From Rikenellaceae bacterium (GTDB lineage: Bacteria; Bacteroidota; Bacteroidia; Bacteroidales; Rikenellaceae), in contig SUZI01000007.1 of assembly GCA_015060005.1 (NCBI GenBank), positions 1 to 64,000 on the forward strand: a stretch of DNA of 64,000 bases, written 5' to 3'. Every line of letters starts with the position of its first letter. Position 1 is the first letter of the stretch. The position numbers were made by a program, and so were the translations under genes. Below the pieces are notes generated by a model. That model searched no databases, was not told the origin of the DNA, and worked only from the letters and a program-made list of their open reading frames with translations. Below are positions 17,180 to 26,020 of this stretch, piece after piece.

Positions 17180-18331
17180 GTGAGGCTTGCAGTGGTGATA
17201 GTTGCAGCCGCCATACATATCCACTCGGCGGCGTGTCAACACACCACAACAAACACCTTCACAACAGACTCTTCCGCCTATCATTCTGCCCGGATAGACT
17301 ATGCTGCGGTCGATAGTCTGCTTCGCCGAGCGTCGAGGCAACCGTTGCATCACCGCATAGCCAAGTTCTTTGCCATAGAGCTACACCGCGACTCGACTAC
17401 CTATGTTCGCAGTTGTCGTGTGCAGCTTTTTCCCGCTTATAGTAGTGAGTTGGGATGGTTTATACGCTCGGGTATTGCCATTGGAACAGCGTCCCGTGCA
17501 ACCCTCGCCGCAGCCGTAGATTATGGCTTCGATGGCGACTACCGCATCCTTCTCGCAGGAGCGAACAGACTCGGACTCTCCAATCGTATTACCTACGACA
17601 TAGAGGCTTTCTCCCTTCCCGTAGAGTTCAGGGGCGTGGACAACCGAGCAACAAACCCACAGTGGTATCGCCGTAAGGAGTACATAGCCTCATTTCGGTG
17701 GCGACACTCCTACCTAAGCCACCTCTTTATAGGTGCTCTGTTCTCGTTCCGCACAGCAAAGGCAGAGTTTGCTCTGTCAGCCGACTATGCCACCGCGACG
17801 CAGATAGGCTTTGAGTGGGGATACGACAGCCGCAATAGGGAACAAAATAGTGAGCGAGGTCTCTACCTCGACTTACAACATAGTGCCATCCTCCTGAGTG
17901 AGGACAGGCACCACATAGCCCACCATACGCTCATAATGCTACGAGGCTACCAACCTCTGTGGAGTGGCGGTTGTTGGGCAAGCGAACTCTACGCTGAGTT
18001 CTTTACACGCAACACCCCGTGGCTCTTTGCAGCCACCACCGATGGCACACACCGCCTGCGAGCCTACGCCTTTGGCAGGTATACAGGTCGTGTTATGCTG
18101 TCGCTCCAGAGTGAGCTACGCCAACATCTCTTCGGTTCTCTCCACATCGCTATGTGGGGCGAAGTAGGGGAGTTAGCCGAGCGTTTAGACAAACTTGGGT
18201 GGAGAAATATATTACCCTCCTTTGGTGCAGGGTTACGAATAGATATAGGTAAGACTGGCAGGCTACGCTTTGACTACGCCATAGGCAGCCGCTCGACAAA
18301 CTTTACCGTATCGTTTAACGAAGCTTTTTAA
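17180..18331 (+). CDS. Omp85-family barrel without POTRA domains
   Basis: 383-aa outer-membrane protein that starts with GTG at 17180. A signal peptide covers about residues 1-19. The C-terminal 200 residues match the BamA/TamA surface-antigen barrel: GYDSRNREQNSERGLYLDLQ around residue 215, LRAYAFGRYTGR, AMWGEVGELAE, LPSFGAGLRIDIG and the final strand ending in EAF. The N-terminal 150 residues are too short and unlike POTRA repeats, so this is a barrel-only member. Its stop overlaps the next start (TAATG), a sign of translational coupling. Role unknown; lipid or protein export is possible. Confidence 0.75.
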   Translation: MRLAVVIVAAAIHIHSAACQHTTTNTFTTDSSAYHSARIDYAAVDSLLRRASRQPLHHRIAKFFAIELHRDSTTYVRSCRVQLFPAYSSELGWFIRSGIAIGTASRATLAAAVDYGFDGDYRILLAGANRLGLSNRITYDIEAFSLPVEFRGVDNRATNPQWYRRKEYIASFRWRHSYLSHLFIGALFSFRTAKAEFALSADYATATQIGFEWGYDSRNREQNSERGLYLDLQHSAILLSEDRHHIAHHTLIMLRGYQPLWSGGCWASELYAEFFTRNTPWLFAATTDGTHRLRAYAFGRYTGRVMLSLQSELRQHLFGSLHIAMWGEVGELAERLDKLGWRNILPSFGAGLRIDIGKTGRLRFDYAIGSRSTNFTVSFNEAF

Positions 18332-20007
18332 TGAGAATTGGAGAAAACAAACATAGTGCATTATTCCTGACGATAGCATATTTGCTCTCGTTGTTTTTGC
18401 CCATACTTATATTGACCTTTACGGAGAAGAATCCCTTTTTGATTGCCGCTACGGTCATAGCACTTCCTATGGGCTTCTATATGATGTTCTCATCACTATC
18501 CTCTCGCTCGGGAGTTATGGTGTGGTGGGGCTTTCTGTTCATCTTCTTCAGTGCCTTCCAGATTGTTTTGTCGTATCTTTTCGGCGACTCTATCATCGCC
18601 GCCGATATGTTCCTCAATCTGCTTACCACCAACCCTGGCGAGGCTACCGAGCTGTTGAGTAACATCTATCCTTCGGTCATCCTGGTGGTGCTTATTTACA
18701 TTCCTCTGCTTGTCATCGCCTCGATGCACATCTACCGTAAAACCAAGCTCTCAACGACCATCCGCCGCCGATTATTCCTCTCGGGAGGTGCGATGTTCCT
18801 GGCGGGCATAGCAATGCTTTTTGGCTGTTGGGGTGAGATACACCACGTCTTACGCGATGAGCTATTCCCCGTCAACGTGTCGTACAACCTCGGACTAAGT
18901 ATCTCCGAGGCACATAAGATTTCCAAATTCGAGCAGACATCGGCTGACTTCACTTACGATGCTTGCCGCGACACCATTCCTCAGCAACGCGAGGTCTATG
19001 TCCTCTTTATCGGCGAGGCTTCACGTGCCGACAGCTGGTCGCTGTATGGTGCCGAGCGACAGACCAACCCTCTCTTGAGCCAGGTTGATGACTTGTGCCT
19101 CTTCAATGGCGTTACCACCCAGAGCAACACCACCCACAAGAGTGTACCTATGATTCTCTCATCAGTCCACACTTCGGAGCACGATGAGCTCTATCGCCGT
19201 AAGGGTATCATCGCTCTGTTTAAGGAGGCAGGTTTCGACACCTATTTCATCTCCAACCAGTCGCCCCAGGGTGCTATGATTGACAAGTTGGCAGCCGAGG
19301 CAGACAATGTGGAGTACCTTGCTGACCCTCGTATGGATATGCAGCTCGTAGATCGTATGAACGATATCATCTCGACAAGCCCATCGATGCGGCTCTTTAT
19401 CGTTCTTCACGCCTACGGCTCACACTTCAGCTATCACCAGCGTTATCCTCGCGAGTTCGCACGCTATATGCCCGATGACGATGTCGCCATCACTCGCCAG
19501 AATATCGAGATGATACGCAACTCCTACGACAACTCCATCCTCTATACCGACTATGTCCTCTCGGAGGCTATCTCCTCGCTCAGGAGATACCCCGACTTGT
19601 GCAGCGTCTTCTACTTCTGCTCCGACCACGGTGAGGATTTGATGGATGATGAGCGTATGCGTTTCCTGCACTCTTCGCCTACCGTTACTTACTATCAGCT
19701 CCACATAGCCTCTTTTGCGTGGATGTCGCCTCTCTACCAGAGCCTTTTTGCCGATAAGGCTGCAGCTGTGGCTAACAACTACAACGCCCCAGCCACCACC
19801 TATTCGGTATTCCATACGATGGCTGATTTCGCCTCTATCTCATCGCCTTATGTCGCTACCGAGGCTTCACTTTGCAGCTCCGAGTTTGACTATTCGGCAC
19901 CTCGCCTCTATTTGAACGACCACAACAATGCTGTGAAGCTCGACCGAAACATAGGCATCACCCCACACGATGAGTATATGTTCTCCCAGGCAGGCATAGA
20001 GCTGTGA
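18331..20007 (+). CDS. Phosphoethanolamine-transferase-like sulfatase-fold protein
   Basis: 558-aa inner-membrane protein with five N-terminal membrane helices (residues 1-175) and a periplasmic alkaline-phosphatase/sulfatase domain, the EptA/CptA layout. Metal-site motifs are present: GE at 228-229, HAYGSH at 360-365 and SDHGED at 431-436. The nucleophile position after GE is Ala230, followed by Ser231, where EptA-type enzymes usually have Thr, so activity is uncertain. Related enzymes move phosphoethanolamine from phosphatidylethanolamine onto lipid A or glycans. It is coupled to the Omp85 barrel upstream. Confidence 0.8.
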   Translation: MRIGENKHSALFLTIAYLLSLFLPILILTFTEKNPFLIAATVIALPMGFYMMFSSLSSRSGVMVWWGFLFIFFSAFQIVLSYLFGDSIIAADMFLNLLTTNPGEATELLSNIYPSVILVVLIYIPLLVIASMHIYRKTKLSTTIRRRLFLSGGAMFLAGIAMLFGCWGEIHHVLRDELFPVNVSYNLGLSISEAHKISKFEQTSADFTYDACRDTIPQQREVYVLFIGEASRADSWSLYGAERQTNPLLSQVDDLCLFNGVTTQSNTTHKSVPMILSSVHTSEHDELYRRKGIIALFKEAGFDTYFISNQSPQGAMIDKLAAEADNVEYLADPRMDMQLVDRMNDIISTSPSMRLFIVLHAYGSHFSYHQRYPREFARYMPDDDVAITRQNIEMIRNSYDNSILYTDYVLSEAISSLRRYPDLCSVFYFCSDHGEDLMDDERMRFLHSSPTVTYYQLHIASFAWMSPLYQSLFADKAAAVANNYNAPATTYSVFHTMADFASISSPYVATEASLCSSEFDYSAPRLYLNDHNNAVKLDRNIGITPHDEYMFSQAGIEL

Positions 20008-20052
20008 TAGGGTAGTTTCCCGAGTAGAACTGACACTAATATATAAAATAAT

Positions 20053-20090
20053 GAGGAGGATTTCATTTAGAAACCCTCCTCGTTCTTTTC
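20053..20090 (+). terminator. Terminator after the phosphoethanolamine-transferase-like gene
   Basis: GAGGAGG-A-TTTC (20053-20063) pairs with GAAA-C-CCTCCTC (ending 20081), then GTTCTTTT. The stem could also serve the convergent mini-histone gene. Confidence 0.65.
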
Positions 20091-20103
20091 AGTCGGCGTT
20101 AAA

Positions 20104-20280
20104 TTATTTCTTAGCCTCCTCTACAGAAACCTTGCGGAACTCCTTCAAGAGCTTAGACAACTCGAGAGCAGCCTTACGAGCACGTGTACCAGCAGCCTTG
20201 TTGTTCTTCTCTACCTGAGCAGCAGCGTTTACTGTGAAAAGCTCAATCTGAGCATTGATCTGATCTACCAAATTCTTCAT
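20104..20280 (-). CDS. Histone H1-like mini-protein (Hc1 type)
   Basis: 58-aa basic, Ala/Lys-rich protein. I start it at ATG 20280 (MKNLVDQINAQIEL), because the longer frame runs through AT-rich non-coding sequence and the promoter. The pattern RARKAALELSKLLKEFRKVSVEEAKK fits the small Hc1-like nucleoid proteins common in Bacteroidota. It probably binds DNA non-specifically. A full TTTG-N19-TATCTTTG promoter lies 33 bases upstream. Confidence 0.82.
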   Translation of the reverse strand: MKNLVDQINAQIELFTVNAAAQVEKNNKAAGTRARKAALELSKLLKEFRKVSVEEAKK

Positions 20281-20312
20281 AATCTTATTGTTTTTAAGGT
20301 TTGTTATCTCTA

Positions 20313-20343
20313 CAAAGATAGGAAAAAAAAATTTATTCGCAAA
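20313..20343 (-). promoter_or_regulatory. Promoter of the mini-histone gene
   Basis: Minus-strand TTTG (20340-20343), a 19-base spacer and TATCTTTG (20313-20320). Confidence 0.75.
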
Positions 20344-20452
20344 TAAAAACTCGCTAAAAATCACCAAAAACCACAGCAAAATACAGATTTAGCACCATTT
20401 TTCGCTGTTTTTGACGATAAAAATCCTATTTTTGTTCCACGATATCACTATT

Positions 20453-20629
20453 ATGAATTGGCAGGACATAGCGGTTATTATAGCTGTTGGCACAGCATTT
20501 ATTCTCCTTGTGGGGCGACTCATTCGTCGTGGCTCTAAATCAACCTCCGACGGCTGTTCTTCCTGCAGCGAGAGCGACTGCCCCTTACGCGATTTGAAAT
20601 CCCGCTCCAAGCACTGCAACAAGCAATAG
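20453..20629 (+). CDS. Small Cys-rich membrane protein (FeoB-associated type)
   Basis: 58-aa protein starting MNWQDIAVIIAV at ATG 20453. One membrane helix (residues 5-22) is followed by a basic stretch and a cysteine-rich tail, CSSCSESDCPLRD, then one more Cys. This is the pattern of the FeoB-associated Cys-rich membrane family, yet no feoA or feoB is in the window. TATTTTTG at 20427-20434 may be its -7 box. It ends just before the duplicated ssrA tail. Confidence 0.65.
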   Translation: MNWQDIAVIIAVGTAFILLVGRLIRRGSKSTSDGCSSCSESDCPLRDLKSRSKHCNKQ

Positions 20630-20632
20630 ATA

Positions 20633-20702
20633 AAAAAAACGACAGAGCAAAACCTCTTTCGTTAGCTGCCAAAAGTTGCAAAGAGTGGAGGCGGCGGGAG
20701 TC
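20633..20702 (-). repeat. Partial duplicate of the ssrA 3' end
   Basis: About 70 bp that repeat the tmRNA tail and its terminator at 20870-20940. CGACAGAGCAAAAC, CGTTAGCTGCCA and TTGCAAAGAGTGGAGGCGGC are shared, up to GGGAGTCGA, after which similarity ends. The copy has decayed in the hairpin (CCTCTTTCG in place of CTCTGTCG). It looks like one end of a former insertion at the tmRNA gene. Confidence 0.75.
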
Positions 20703-20802
20703 GACCGCCAAAGGCGAAGCCGAAATACCTTTGAAATCTAAAAAACCACATTTCGGCAACCCCACAATTAAGTAAGCACTGCCACCGCATATGGGCAGCT
20801 AT

Positions 20803-20828
20803 CGAGCATAGCTCGTTAATTTTTTTTT
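20803..20828 (+). terminator. Hairpin with T-run
   Basis: CGAGC-ATA-GCTCG followed by TTAA and a run of nine T. It could end transcription from the small Cys-rich protein gene through the duplicated region. Confidence 0.6.
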
Positions 20829-20865
20829 GAAGGGAGTTGGCGGAGTTTACTCCAGACAACACACT

Positions 20866-20897
20866 ACAAAAAAAACGACAGAGCAAAACTCTGTCGT
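20866..20897 (-). terminator. Terminator of ssrA
   Basis: On the minus strand ACGACAGAG-TTTTG-CTCTGTCGT is followed by a run of T. The 9-bp stem is perfect and lies 24 bases after the tmRNA 3' end. Confidence 0.85.
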
Positions 20898-20920
20898 TAG
20901 CTGCCACAAGTTGCAAAGAG

Positions 20921-21319
20921 TGGAGGCGGCGGGAGTCGAACCCGCGTCCAAACTCGGAACCCAAAAGCTTTCTACACGTTTATTCTGCGTTTAATCCTTC
21001 TGCCGCGGACGGCCACAGACAGCCTAACCGAAGCCCCAGCTCCTAAATTTTCACAGATGCGTCGGAGCTCCACACCTGCTATCCCCTAAAAGATGATACC
21101 CCGTATGAACAGCGACTAAAGGGCACAGCCACCGTTCGGGATACTCGTCGTCAAGCCTCCTTGGGCTCGTCGATTAAGCTAATTTTCCTCGAAAATTAAG
21201 CAGCGAGTGCATAGCTATTATTGCCATTTGTAGTTTGAGTGTTGATATTTACGAGCCACCACACAATGCTCGACGTGCTTACAATCAAACTCTACAAGCT
21301 GTCAAAACCGGTCGCCCCC
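20921..21319 (-). ncRNA. ssrA: tmRNA (trans-translation RNA)
   Basis: About 399-nt tmRNA. The 5' end GGGGGCG pairs with 3' CGCCTCC (discriminator A, CCA not encoded). The 5' segment GGTTTTGACAGC and the T-arm GGTTCGACTCC are diagnostic. The tag frame at 21196-21231 reads TNGNNSYALAA then TAA, with the usual ALAA end for proteolysis; the exact resume codon (ACA or a later one) is inferred. It rescues stalled ribosomes with SmpB. Its promoter and terminator are both visible. Confidence 0.95.
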
Positions 21320-21332
21320 GAGATTGACGTAG

Positions 21333-21364
21333 CAAAAGTAGTGAAATAAATCGTAATAGACAAA
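21333..21364 (-). promoter_or_regulatory. Promoter of ssrA
   Basis: Minus-strand TTTG (21361-21364), a 20-base spacer and TACTTTTG (21333-21340), ending 13 bases before the tmRNA 5' end. Confidence 0.8.
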
Positions 21365-21418
21365 GAGTAGTCGAAAAATATAGTATAGCAACTGATTTAA
21401 TAGACTGCTTCTCTATTT

Positions 21419-22357
21419 TTACTCAAACTCATACCCCTCGATATGCGTAGCATAATTCTCCCAGTTGCGGGCTGACTGATATGCCGAAAGTGAGGCTGTG
21501 GGGACATAAATCTTGGCTGTTGGCAACATAGCGTCGAACGTTCCCGTAGCAATCTCAGGCGGTGTTGCAGCCCTACAATATATATCCTGCAATGCCGAAC
21601 AACCGTAAAACACACGTGCATCAATCTCGCGTAGTGTCGACGGAAGTATTACCGTAGCGAGCGATGAACAACCCTCAAATGTCGATGGGTCTAACTCCGT
21701 TACGCCACTTGGGATGGTTATGTTATCCAGACTCAGACAATACGCAAAAGCTCGCTCATCAATATCCGACACCGTAGCCGGTATACCCACACTCGCTAAG
21801 CTCTGAGCACCCTCAAATGCTCCGCCACCAATCTCCGTTACGCCATCGGCTATGGTGTATGTCGTAAGCCCATCGGGAGCAAATGCCACAAGTGTTCGTC
21901 CTATAATCAGACATCTGCCATCCATCGTTGCGAACTTACCATTGAACACCTCCAAATTGCTGCAATAGGCGAATGCACTGTCGCCAATATCCATCACACT
22001 TGGTGGTATTGACAGCCCCTCCAAGTTCTCGCATCCGCTGAATGCCTCATCGTTGATGCTTCGCACTCTCAGCGGCAGAGCTATGGCACGAAGTGTTGTG
22101 CAGTTCCAGAACGCTCGCTCGCCAATGGCGGTTACTGCCGATGCAAATGTCATCGAGCCCACGCCATTCTCATACGTATTCGATATTAATCGTGCTCCAA
22201 ATCCATTTGCCGACGAGGGCTTCACCAATTGATTGTCGGTCGACACGTACTCGATTTTAATTGTCTCAGCAACAGGAATCGTAGGGGAGTCCGAGTCGCT
22301 GCATCCCATTGCCAGACATCCGCCCAGCAGCAGGGCTAAATAAGATAATCGTTTCAT
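21419..22357 (-). CDS. BspA-type leucine-rich repeat lipoprotein
   Basis: 312-aa surface or periplasmic lipoprotein. I start it at ATG 22357 (MKRLSYLALLLGGCLAMGC), which gives a proper lipoprotein signal with the acylated Cys near residue 19; the upstream in-frame sequence lacks signal features. Residues 75-300 carry about nine LRR_5/BspA repeats of roughly 23 aa, with the pattern IGxxAFxxCxxLxxIxIPxxV. Such proteins often mediate adhesion or protein binding. No partner genes are adjacent. Confidence 0.88.
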   Translation of the reverse strand: MKRLSYLALLLGGCLAMGCSDSDSPTIPVAETIKIEYVSTDNQLVKPSSANGFGARLISNTYENGVGSMTFASAVTAIGERAFWNCTTLRAIALPLRVRSINDEAFSGCENLEGLSIPPSVMDIGDSAFAYCSNLEVFNGKFATMDGRCLIIGRTLVAFAPDGLTTYTIADGVTEIGGGAFEGAQSLASVGIPATVSDIDERAFAYCLSLDNITIPSGVTELDPSTFEGCSSLATVILPSTLREIDARVFYGCSALQDIYCRAATPPEIATGTFDAMLPTAKIYVPTASLSAYQSARNWENYATHIEGYEFE

Positions 22358-22517
22358 AATATTATATAATATGTGTTCACCACGCACGGTGCAAATAACG
22401 AGCCTTTCTCGCTTCGTGAAAACAAAAATCCCAACCCACACAATCCCCAAAAACAAATATTATACTCTTTCAGAGTAAAAAATCGTCAAAAAGGGGCTGT
22501 AACTTAAATATTTTTTA

Positions 22518-22525
22518 TACTTTTG
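22518..22525 (+). promoter_or_regulatory. -7 element of the porin-pot region
   Basis: TACTTTTG matches TAnnTTTG and would give a leader of roughly 120 bases before the porin start at 22652. A -33 TTTG is not evident. The rest of 22358-22651 holds no gene. Confidence 0.5.
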
Positions 22526-22651
22526 TTTCTTGACGGAGGAGTCGCCATAAGGTCATAATGCTTTTATGCCTCTCTTCCCAAGCATTTACAACAGAACAAA
22601 ACAAAAACTATTAAATAATACTCTTATGTAATTTAACTATTTTACTGCTTA

Positions 22652-23776
22652 ATGAAGAGACTTTTTTGCTTTTTGGTAGCTACTTTTGCGGTAGCGGGCT
22701 CTGCAGTTCACGCACAGGAAGTTGACAGTACTGTACCGATGCAGACTCTTACATCTGAAGATGTAACTATTGAAGAGAGTGTTGATTATGTTCCTGCCAT
22801 CTCGCTTGATGCGAGGTTTGGTTACGATGGTATAGTCTCCGGTAAGTCCGCCGGTTTTGGTGGCGACGGTCTCTTCCTCAATATTGACGGTAAGATAAGT
22901 AAACATTTCTCATACTCACTCTGCCAGCGTTTGTTCGAGTCTGCTGGCGAGGACTCATCAGTTTTTGATGCTACCGACATTTTGACGCTGAGCTACGAGG
23001 TCGGCAATTGGGCATTTACTGCAGGTAAGGATTATGTTATTCTCGGTAATTGGGAGTACGACGCTTACGACCTGGATGCCTACTTCGATATGAATACTAT
23101 GTTCTACAACTCGTTCGACGGTCGTCGATGGGGTGTAACCGCCGCTTGGACCAACAAGAGCGAGACCTCTACATTCCTGTTTCAGGTTGCCAACTCTCCT
23201 TATTCTGAGGAGCCAAAGGTGTCGAGCCTTTATTCTTATGCTCTTGGATGGCAGGGAGCCTGGGAGCACTACGAGTCATATTGGACATTCAATATGTGGG
23301 AGTATAGCCACGGCTCATTCGTGAAGAATATCGCTTTAGGTAACATCTTCTACTTCGGCGATTTCTCGCTCACTGCCGACTTTATGATGCGAGCAGTAGA
23401 ACTGGATGAGCTTACTGACAATCTTTCGCTCACTCTTCAGCCAGCATACGACATCTGCGATAAGGTACGCCTCTTCGGTAAATTCGGCTGGGAGAAGGAT
23501 AGCGGCAATATGTTTGACCTGACGGGCAACTCTTTTGATGGTATGCGTCAGGAGAACGAGGAGTGCACTACTGTTATGCCAGCATACATACTCCCCGACA
23601 AGGACTACCTCTTCTACGGTGCTGGAGTTGAGTACTACCCAATCAAGAATAACAAGAATGTGCGTCTTCACGCTGTATGGTCATCAAACAACTATACCGA
23701 CCGCCACGGCATCAACATTGGTCTTACGTGGAAGTTCGACGTTGTGAATGCCATCTCACGTCTTGTTAAGCGTTAA
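22652..23776 (+). CDS. Outer-membrane porin next to potABCD
   Basis: 374-aa protein with a signal peptide (residues 1-21, ending VHAQ). The mature part is barrel-like, with repeated aromatic strands such as FTAGKDYVILGNWEYD and the closing IGLTWKFDV. It resembles OprO/OprP-type porins in layout, but I see no definitive motif. The gene ends 34 bases before potA on the same strand with no terminator between, which suggests coexpression and a role in bringing polyamines or other cations across the outer membrane. That role is inferred from position. Confidence 0.68.
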   Translation: MKRLFCFLVATFAVAGSAVHAQEVDSTVPMQTLTSEDVTIEESVDYVPAISLDARFGYDGIVSGKSAGFGGDGLFLNIDGKISKHFSYSLCQRLFESAGEDSSVFDATDILTLSYEVGNWAFTAGKDYVILGNWEYDAYDLDAYFDMNTMFYNSFDGRRWGVTAAWTNKSETSTFLFQVANSPYSEEPKVSSLYSYALGWQGAWEHYESYWTFNMWEYSHGSFVKNIALGNIFYFGDFSLTADFMMRAVELDELTDNLSLTLQPAYDICDKVRLFGKFGWEKDSGNMFDLTGNSFDGMRQENEECTTVMPAYILPDKDYLFYGAGVEYYPIKNNKNVRLHAVWSSNNYTDRHGINIGLTWKFDVVNAISRLVKR

Positions 23777-23810
23777 TCCTTTTCTCGAATCTTAAATCTG
23801 AATTATAGAT

Positions 23811-25202
23811 ATGGAAAACTCAAATTTCATCATCGAGTTGAGCCACCTCTCGAAGAGTTTTGGCGATAAAGTTGTTTTGGATGATGTTAGTTTGTTTGTA
23901 AAGAAGGGCGAGTTCGTTACTATCCTCGGTCCTTCGGGCTGCGGTAAGACCACCTTGCTGCGTATCCTTGCAGGCTTTGGCAATGCCAACGAGGGCGAGA
24001 TACGCATCGCAGGCGAGGATATCACCGACGTGCCTCCACATAAGCGTCCAGTAAATACAGTCTTTCAGCGATATGCTCTCTTCCCACATCTGAACGTCTA
24101 CGACAATGTAGCTTTCGGACTGAAGCTCAAGAAGGTCAAGTCCGATGAGATTGACAGCCGTGTGCGTAAGGTGCTCAAGATGGTTGGTATGACCGACTAT
24201 GAGTGGCGTGATGTGAACTCTCTCTCGGGTGGTCAGCAGCAGCGTGTCGCTATTGCACGTGCTATCATCAACCGCCCGCAGGTACTTCTGCTGGATGAGC
24301 CTTTAGCGGCGTTGGATTTGAAGATGCGTAAGGATATGCAGATGGAGCTCAAGGAGATGCACAAGACTCTCGGTATCACCTTCGTCTACGTTACCCACGA
24401 CCAGGAGGAGGCTCTTACGCTGAGCGACACTATCGTCGTGATGAACGAGGGTAAGGTGCAGCAGATAGGCACTCCTACCGACATCTACAACGAGCCTAAA
24501 AACTCCTTCGTTGCCGACTTCATCGGTGAGAGTAACATCCTCAATGGCACAATGCTCTGCGACAAGAAGGTCGAGTTTATGGGCGAGGAGTTTGAATGTG
24601 TCGACGAGGGCTTTGGCGAGAATGTACCTGTCGATGTTGTCATCCGCCCCGAGGATGTATATATTATGGCACAGAGCGAGGCAGGACAATTCGACGGAGT
24701 GGTGCAGTCTTGCATCTTCAAGGGTGTTCACTACGAGATGGTTGTGTTGACCGACAACGGTTATGAGATAATGATTCAGGACTATAACGCTTTTGAGGTA
24801 GGTCAGGCTGTGAGTATGATTGTCAAGCCATCCGACATCCACGTTATGGAGAAGGAGCGTACCTGCAACTGCTTCGAGGGCGAGGTCATCGACTCTACCC
24901 ATGTTAGAATTCTCGACACCTCTTTTGTCTGCAACGATTTGGGCGATGTAAAGGGTGGCGAGGCTGTCAATGTACGTGTTGCATTCGATAAGGTGGAGCT
25001 TATGGACAACAAGGAGGATGGCACTCTGGTGGGCGATGTCCGTTTCATCCTCTATAAGGGCGACCACTACCACCTTACAGTCCGCACCCTCTCGGGCGAG
25101 AACATCTACGTCGACACCCACGATGTGTGGGACGACAGAGATATCGTTGGCGTACGTATTATGCCCGAGGATATGAATATTGAATTTGTGGAGAACAAGT
25201 AA
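23811..25202 (+). CDS. potA: Spermidine/putrescine ABC transporter ATPase
   Basis: ATP-binding subunit of the PotABCD polyamine importer. Walker [10 protein letters not shown] near 43-51, signature [14 protein letters not shown] near 143, Walker [13 protein letters not shown] near 164, and H-loop THDQEEAL are intact. At 463 aa it is about 90 residues longer than the E. coli protein; the C-terminal region from about 250 reads as two tandem TOBE-like modules, both containing IRPEDVYIM- or [13 protein letters not shown] strands. potB follows after 17 bases. Confidence 0.93.
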   Translation: MENSNFIIELSHLSKSFGDKVVLDDVSLFVKKGEFVTILGPSGCGKTTLLRILAGFGNANEGEIRIAGEDITDVPPHKRPVNTVFQRYALFPHLNVYDNVAFGLKLKKVKSDEIDSRVRKVLKMVGMTDYEWRDVNSLSGGQQQRVAIARAIINRPQVLLLDEPLAALDLKMRKDMQMELKEMHKTLGITFVYVTHDQEEALTLSDTIVVMNEGKVQQIGTPTDIYNEPKNSFVADFIGESNILNGTMLCDKKVEFMGEEFECVDEGFGENVPVDVVIRPEDVYIMAQSEAGQFDGVVQSCIFKGVHYEMVVLTDNGYEIMIQDYNAFEVGQAVSMIVKPSDIHVMEKERTCNCFEGEVIDSTHVRILDTSFVCNDLGDVKGGEAVNVRVAFDKVELMDNKEDGTLVGDVRFILYKGDHYHLTVRTLSGENIYVDTHDVWDDRDIVGVRIMPEDMNIEFVENK

Positions 25203-25219
25203 CTTGCTTTTTACCTATT

Positions 25220-26020
25220 ATGAAGTGGTTATTTAAGCTATTTACCAAGCGTAGCAGTTGGAGTATCCCTTACTTCATCTTCCTGCTTATGATGGTTGTG
25301 CTGCCGCTCATACTGATTTTCTTCTATGCTTTTCAGGATGAGCAGACAGGAGCCTTCACATTCAAGTATTTCGAGAAGTTCATCTCCAACCCCGAGGCTG
25401 CCAACACCTTCGTCTATTCGATAGGTATCGCCATCATCACCACCATAGCCTGCATCGTGCTGGGCTATCCTGCGGCATACATCCTGAGCAACCGCTCGCT
25501 GTGTCGCTCCAAGGTGATGGTCATCCTCTTCATCCTGCCTATGTGGATTAACATCTTGGTCCGCACGTTGGCTACGGTGGCTCTGTTCGATTTTATGAAG
25601 TTCCCGTTGGGTGAGACTGCTCTCATCTTCGGTATGGTCTACAACTTCCTGCCTTTTATGATATACCCTATATATAATACTATGCAGAAGATGGATCATA
25701 GCTATATCGAGGCTGCCCAGGATTTGGGTGCAAGCCCCGTCAGGGTATTCTTCAAGGTTGTCTTTCCGCTCTCTATGCCGGGCGTGATGAGTGGCATTAT
25801 GATGGTCTTTATGCCTACAATCTCGACCTTCGCTATTGCCGAGTTGCTCACGATGAACAACATCAAGCTCTTTGGTACTACCATCCAGGAGAACATCAAT
25901 AACGGAATGTGGAACTATGGTGCGGCTTTGTCGCTGATTATGTTGGTAATCATCTTCGTTACCGACCTCTTCAGTGATAGCGACGAGGATCGTGCCTCTA
26001 ACGAGGGAGGAATCATCTGA
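25220..26020 (+). CDS. potB: Spermidine/putrescine ABC permease PotB
   Basis: Inner-membrane permease with about six helices. The EAA loop that contacts PotA is YIEAAQDLGASPVRVFFKVV near residues 157-177. Length 266 aa is typical of PotB. Its stop overlaps the potC start by one base (TGATG), so the two permeases are translationally coupled. Confidence 0.93.
   Translation: MKWLFKLFTKRSSWSIPYFIFLLMMVVLPLILIFFYAFQDEQTGAFTFKYFEKFISNPEAANTFVYSIGIAIITTIACIVLGYPAAYILSNRSLCRSKVMVILFILPMWINILVRTLATVALFDFMKFPLGETALIFGMVYNFLPFMIYPIYNTMQKMDHSYIEAAQDLGASPVRVFFKVVFPLSMPGVMSGIMMVFMPTISTFAIAELLTMNNIKLFGTTIQENINNGMWNYGAALSLIMLVIIFVTDLFSDSDEDRASNEGGII

Noticed and set aside
20803..20828. A small RNA gene in the ssrA scar
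   Set aside because: A hairpin with T-run is present, but I see no promoter in the interval; it more likely ends transcription of the upstream small gene.
20535..20964. Two minus-strand open frames with similar RLHSLQL segments
   Set aside because: The shared peptide comes from the duplicated ssrA tail, so these are not genes.
22358..22651. Riboswitch upstream of the porin-pot genes
   Set aside because: The leader is about 120 bases, but I could not recognise any known aptamer core.
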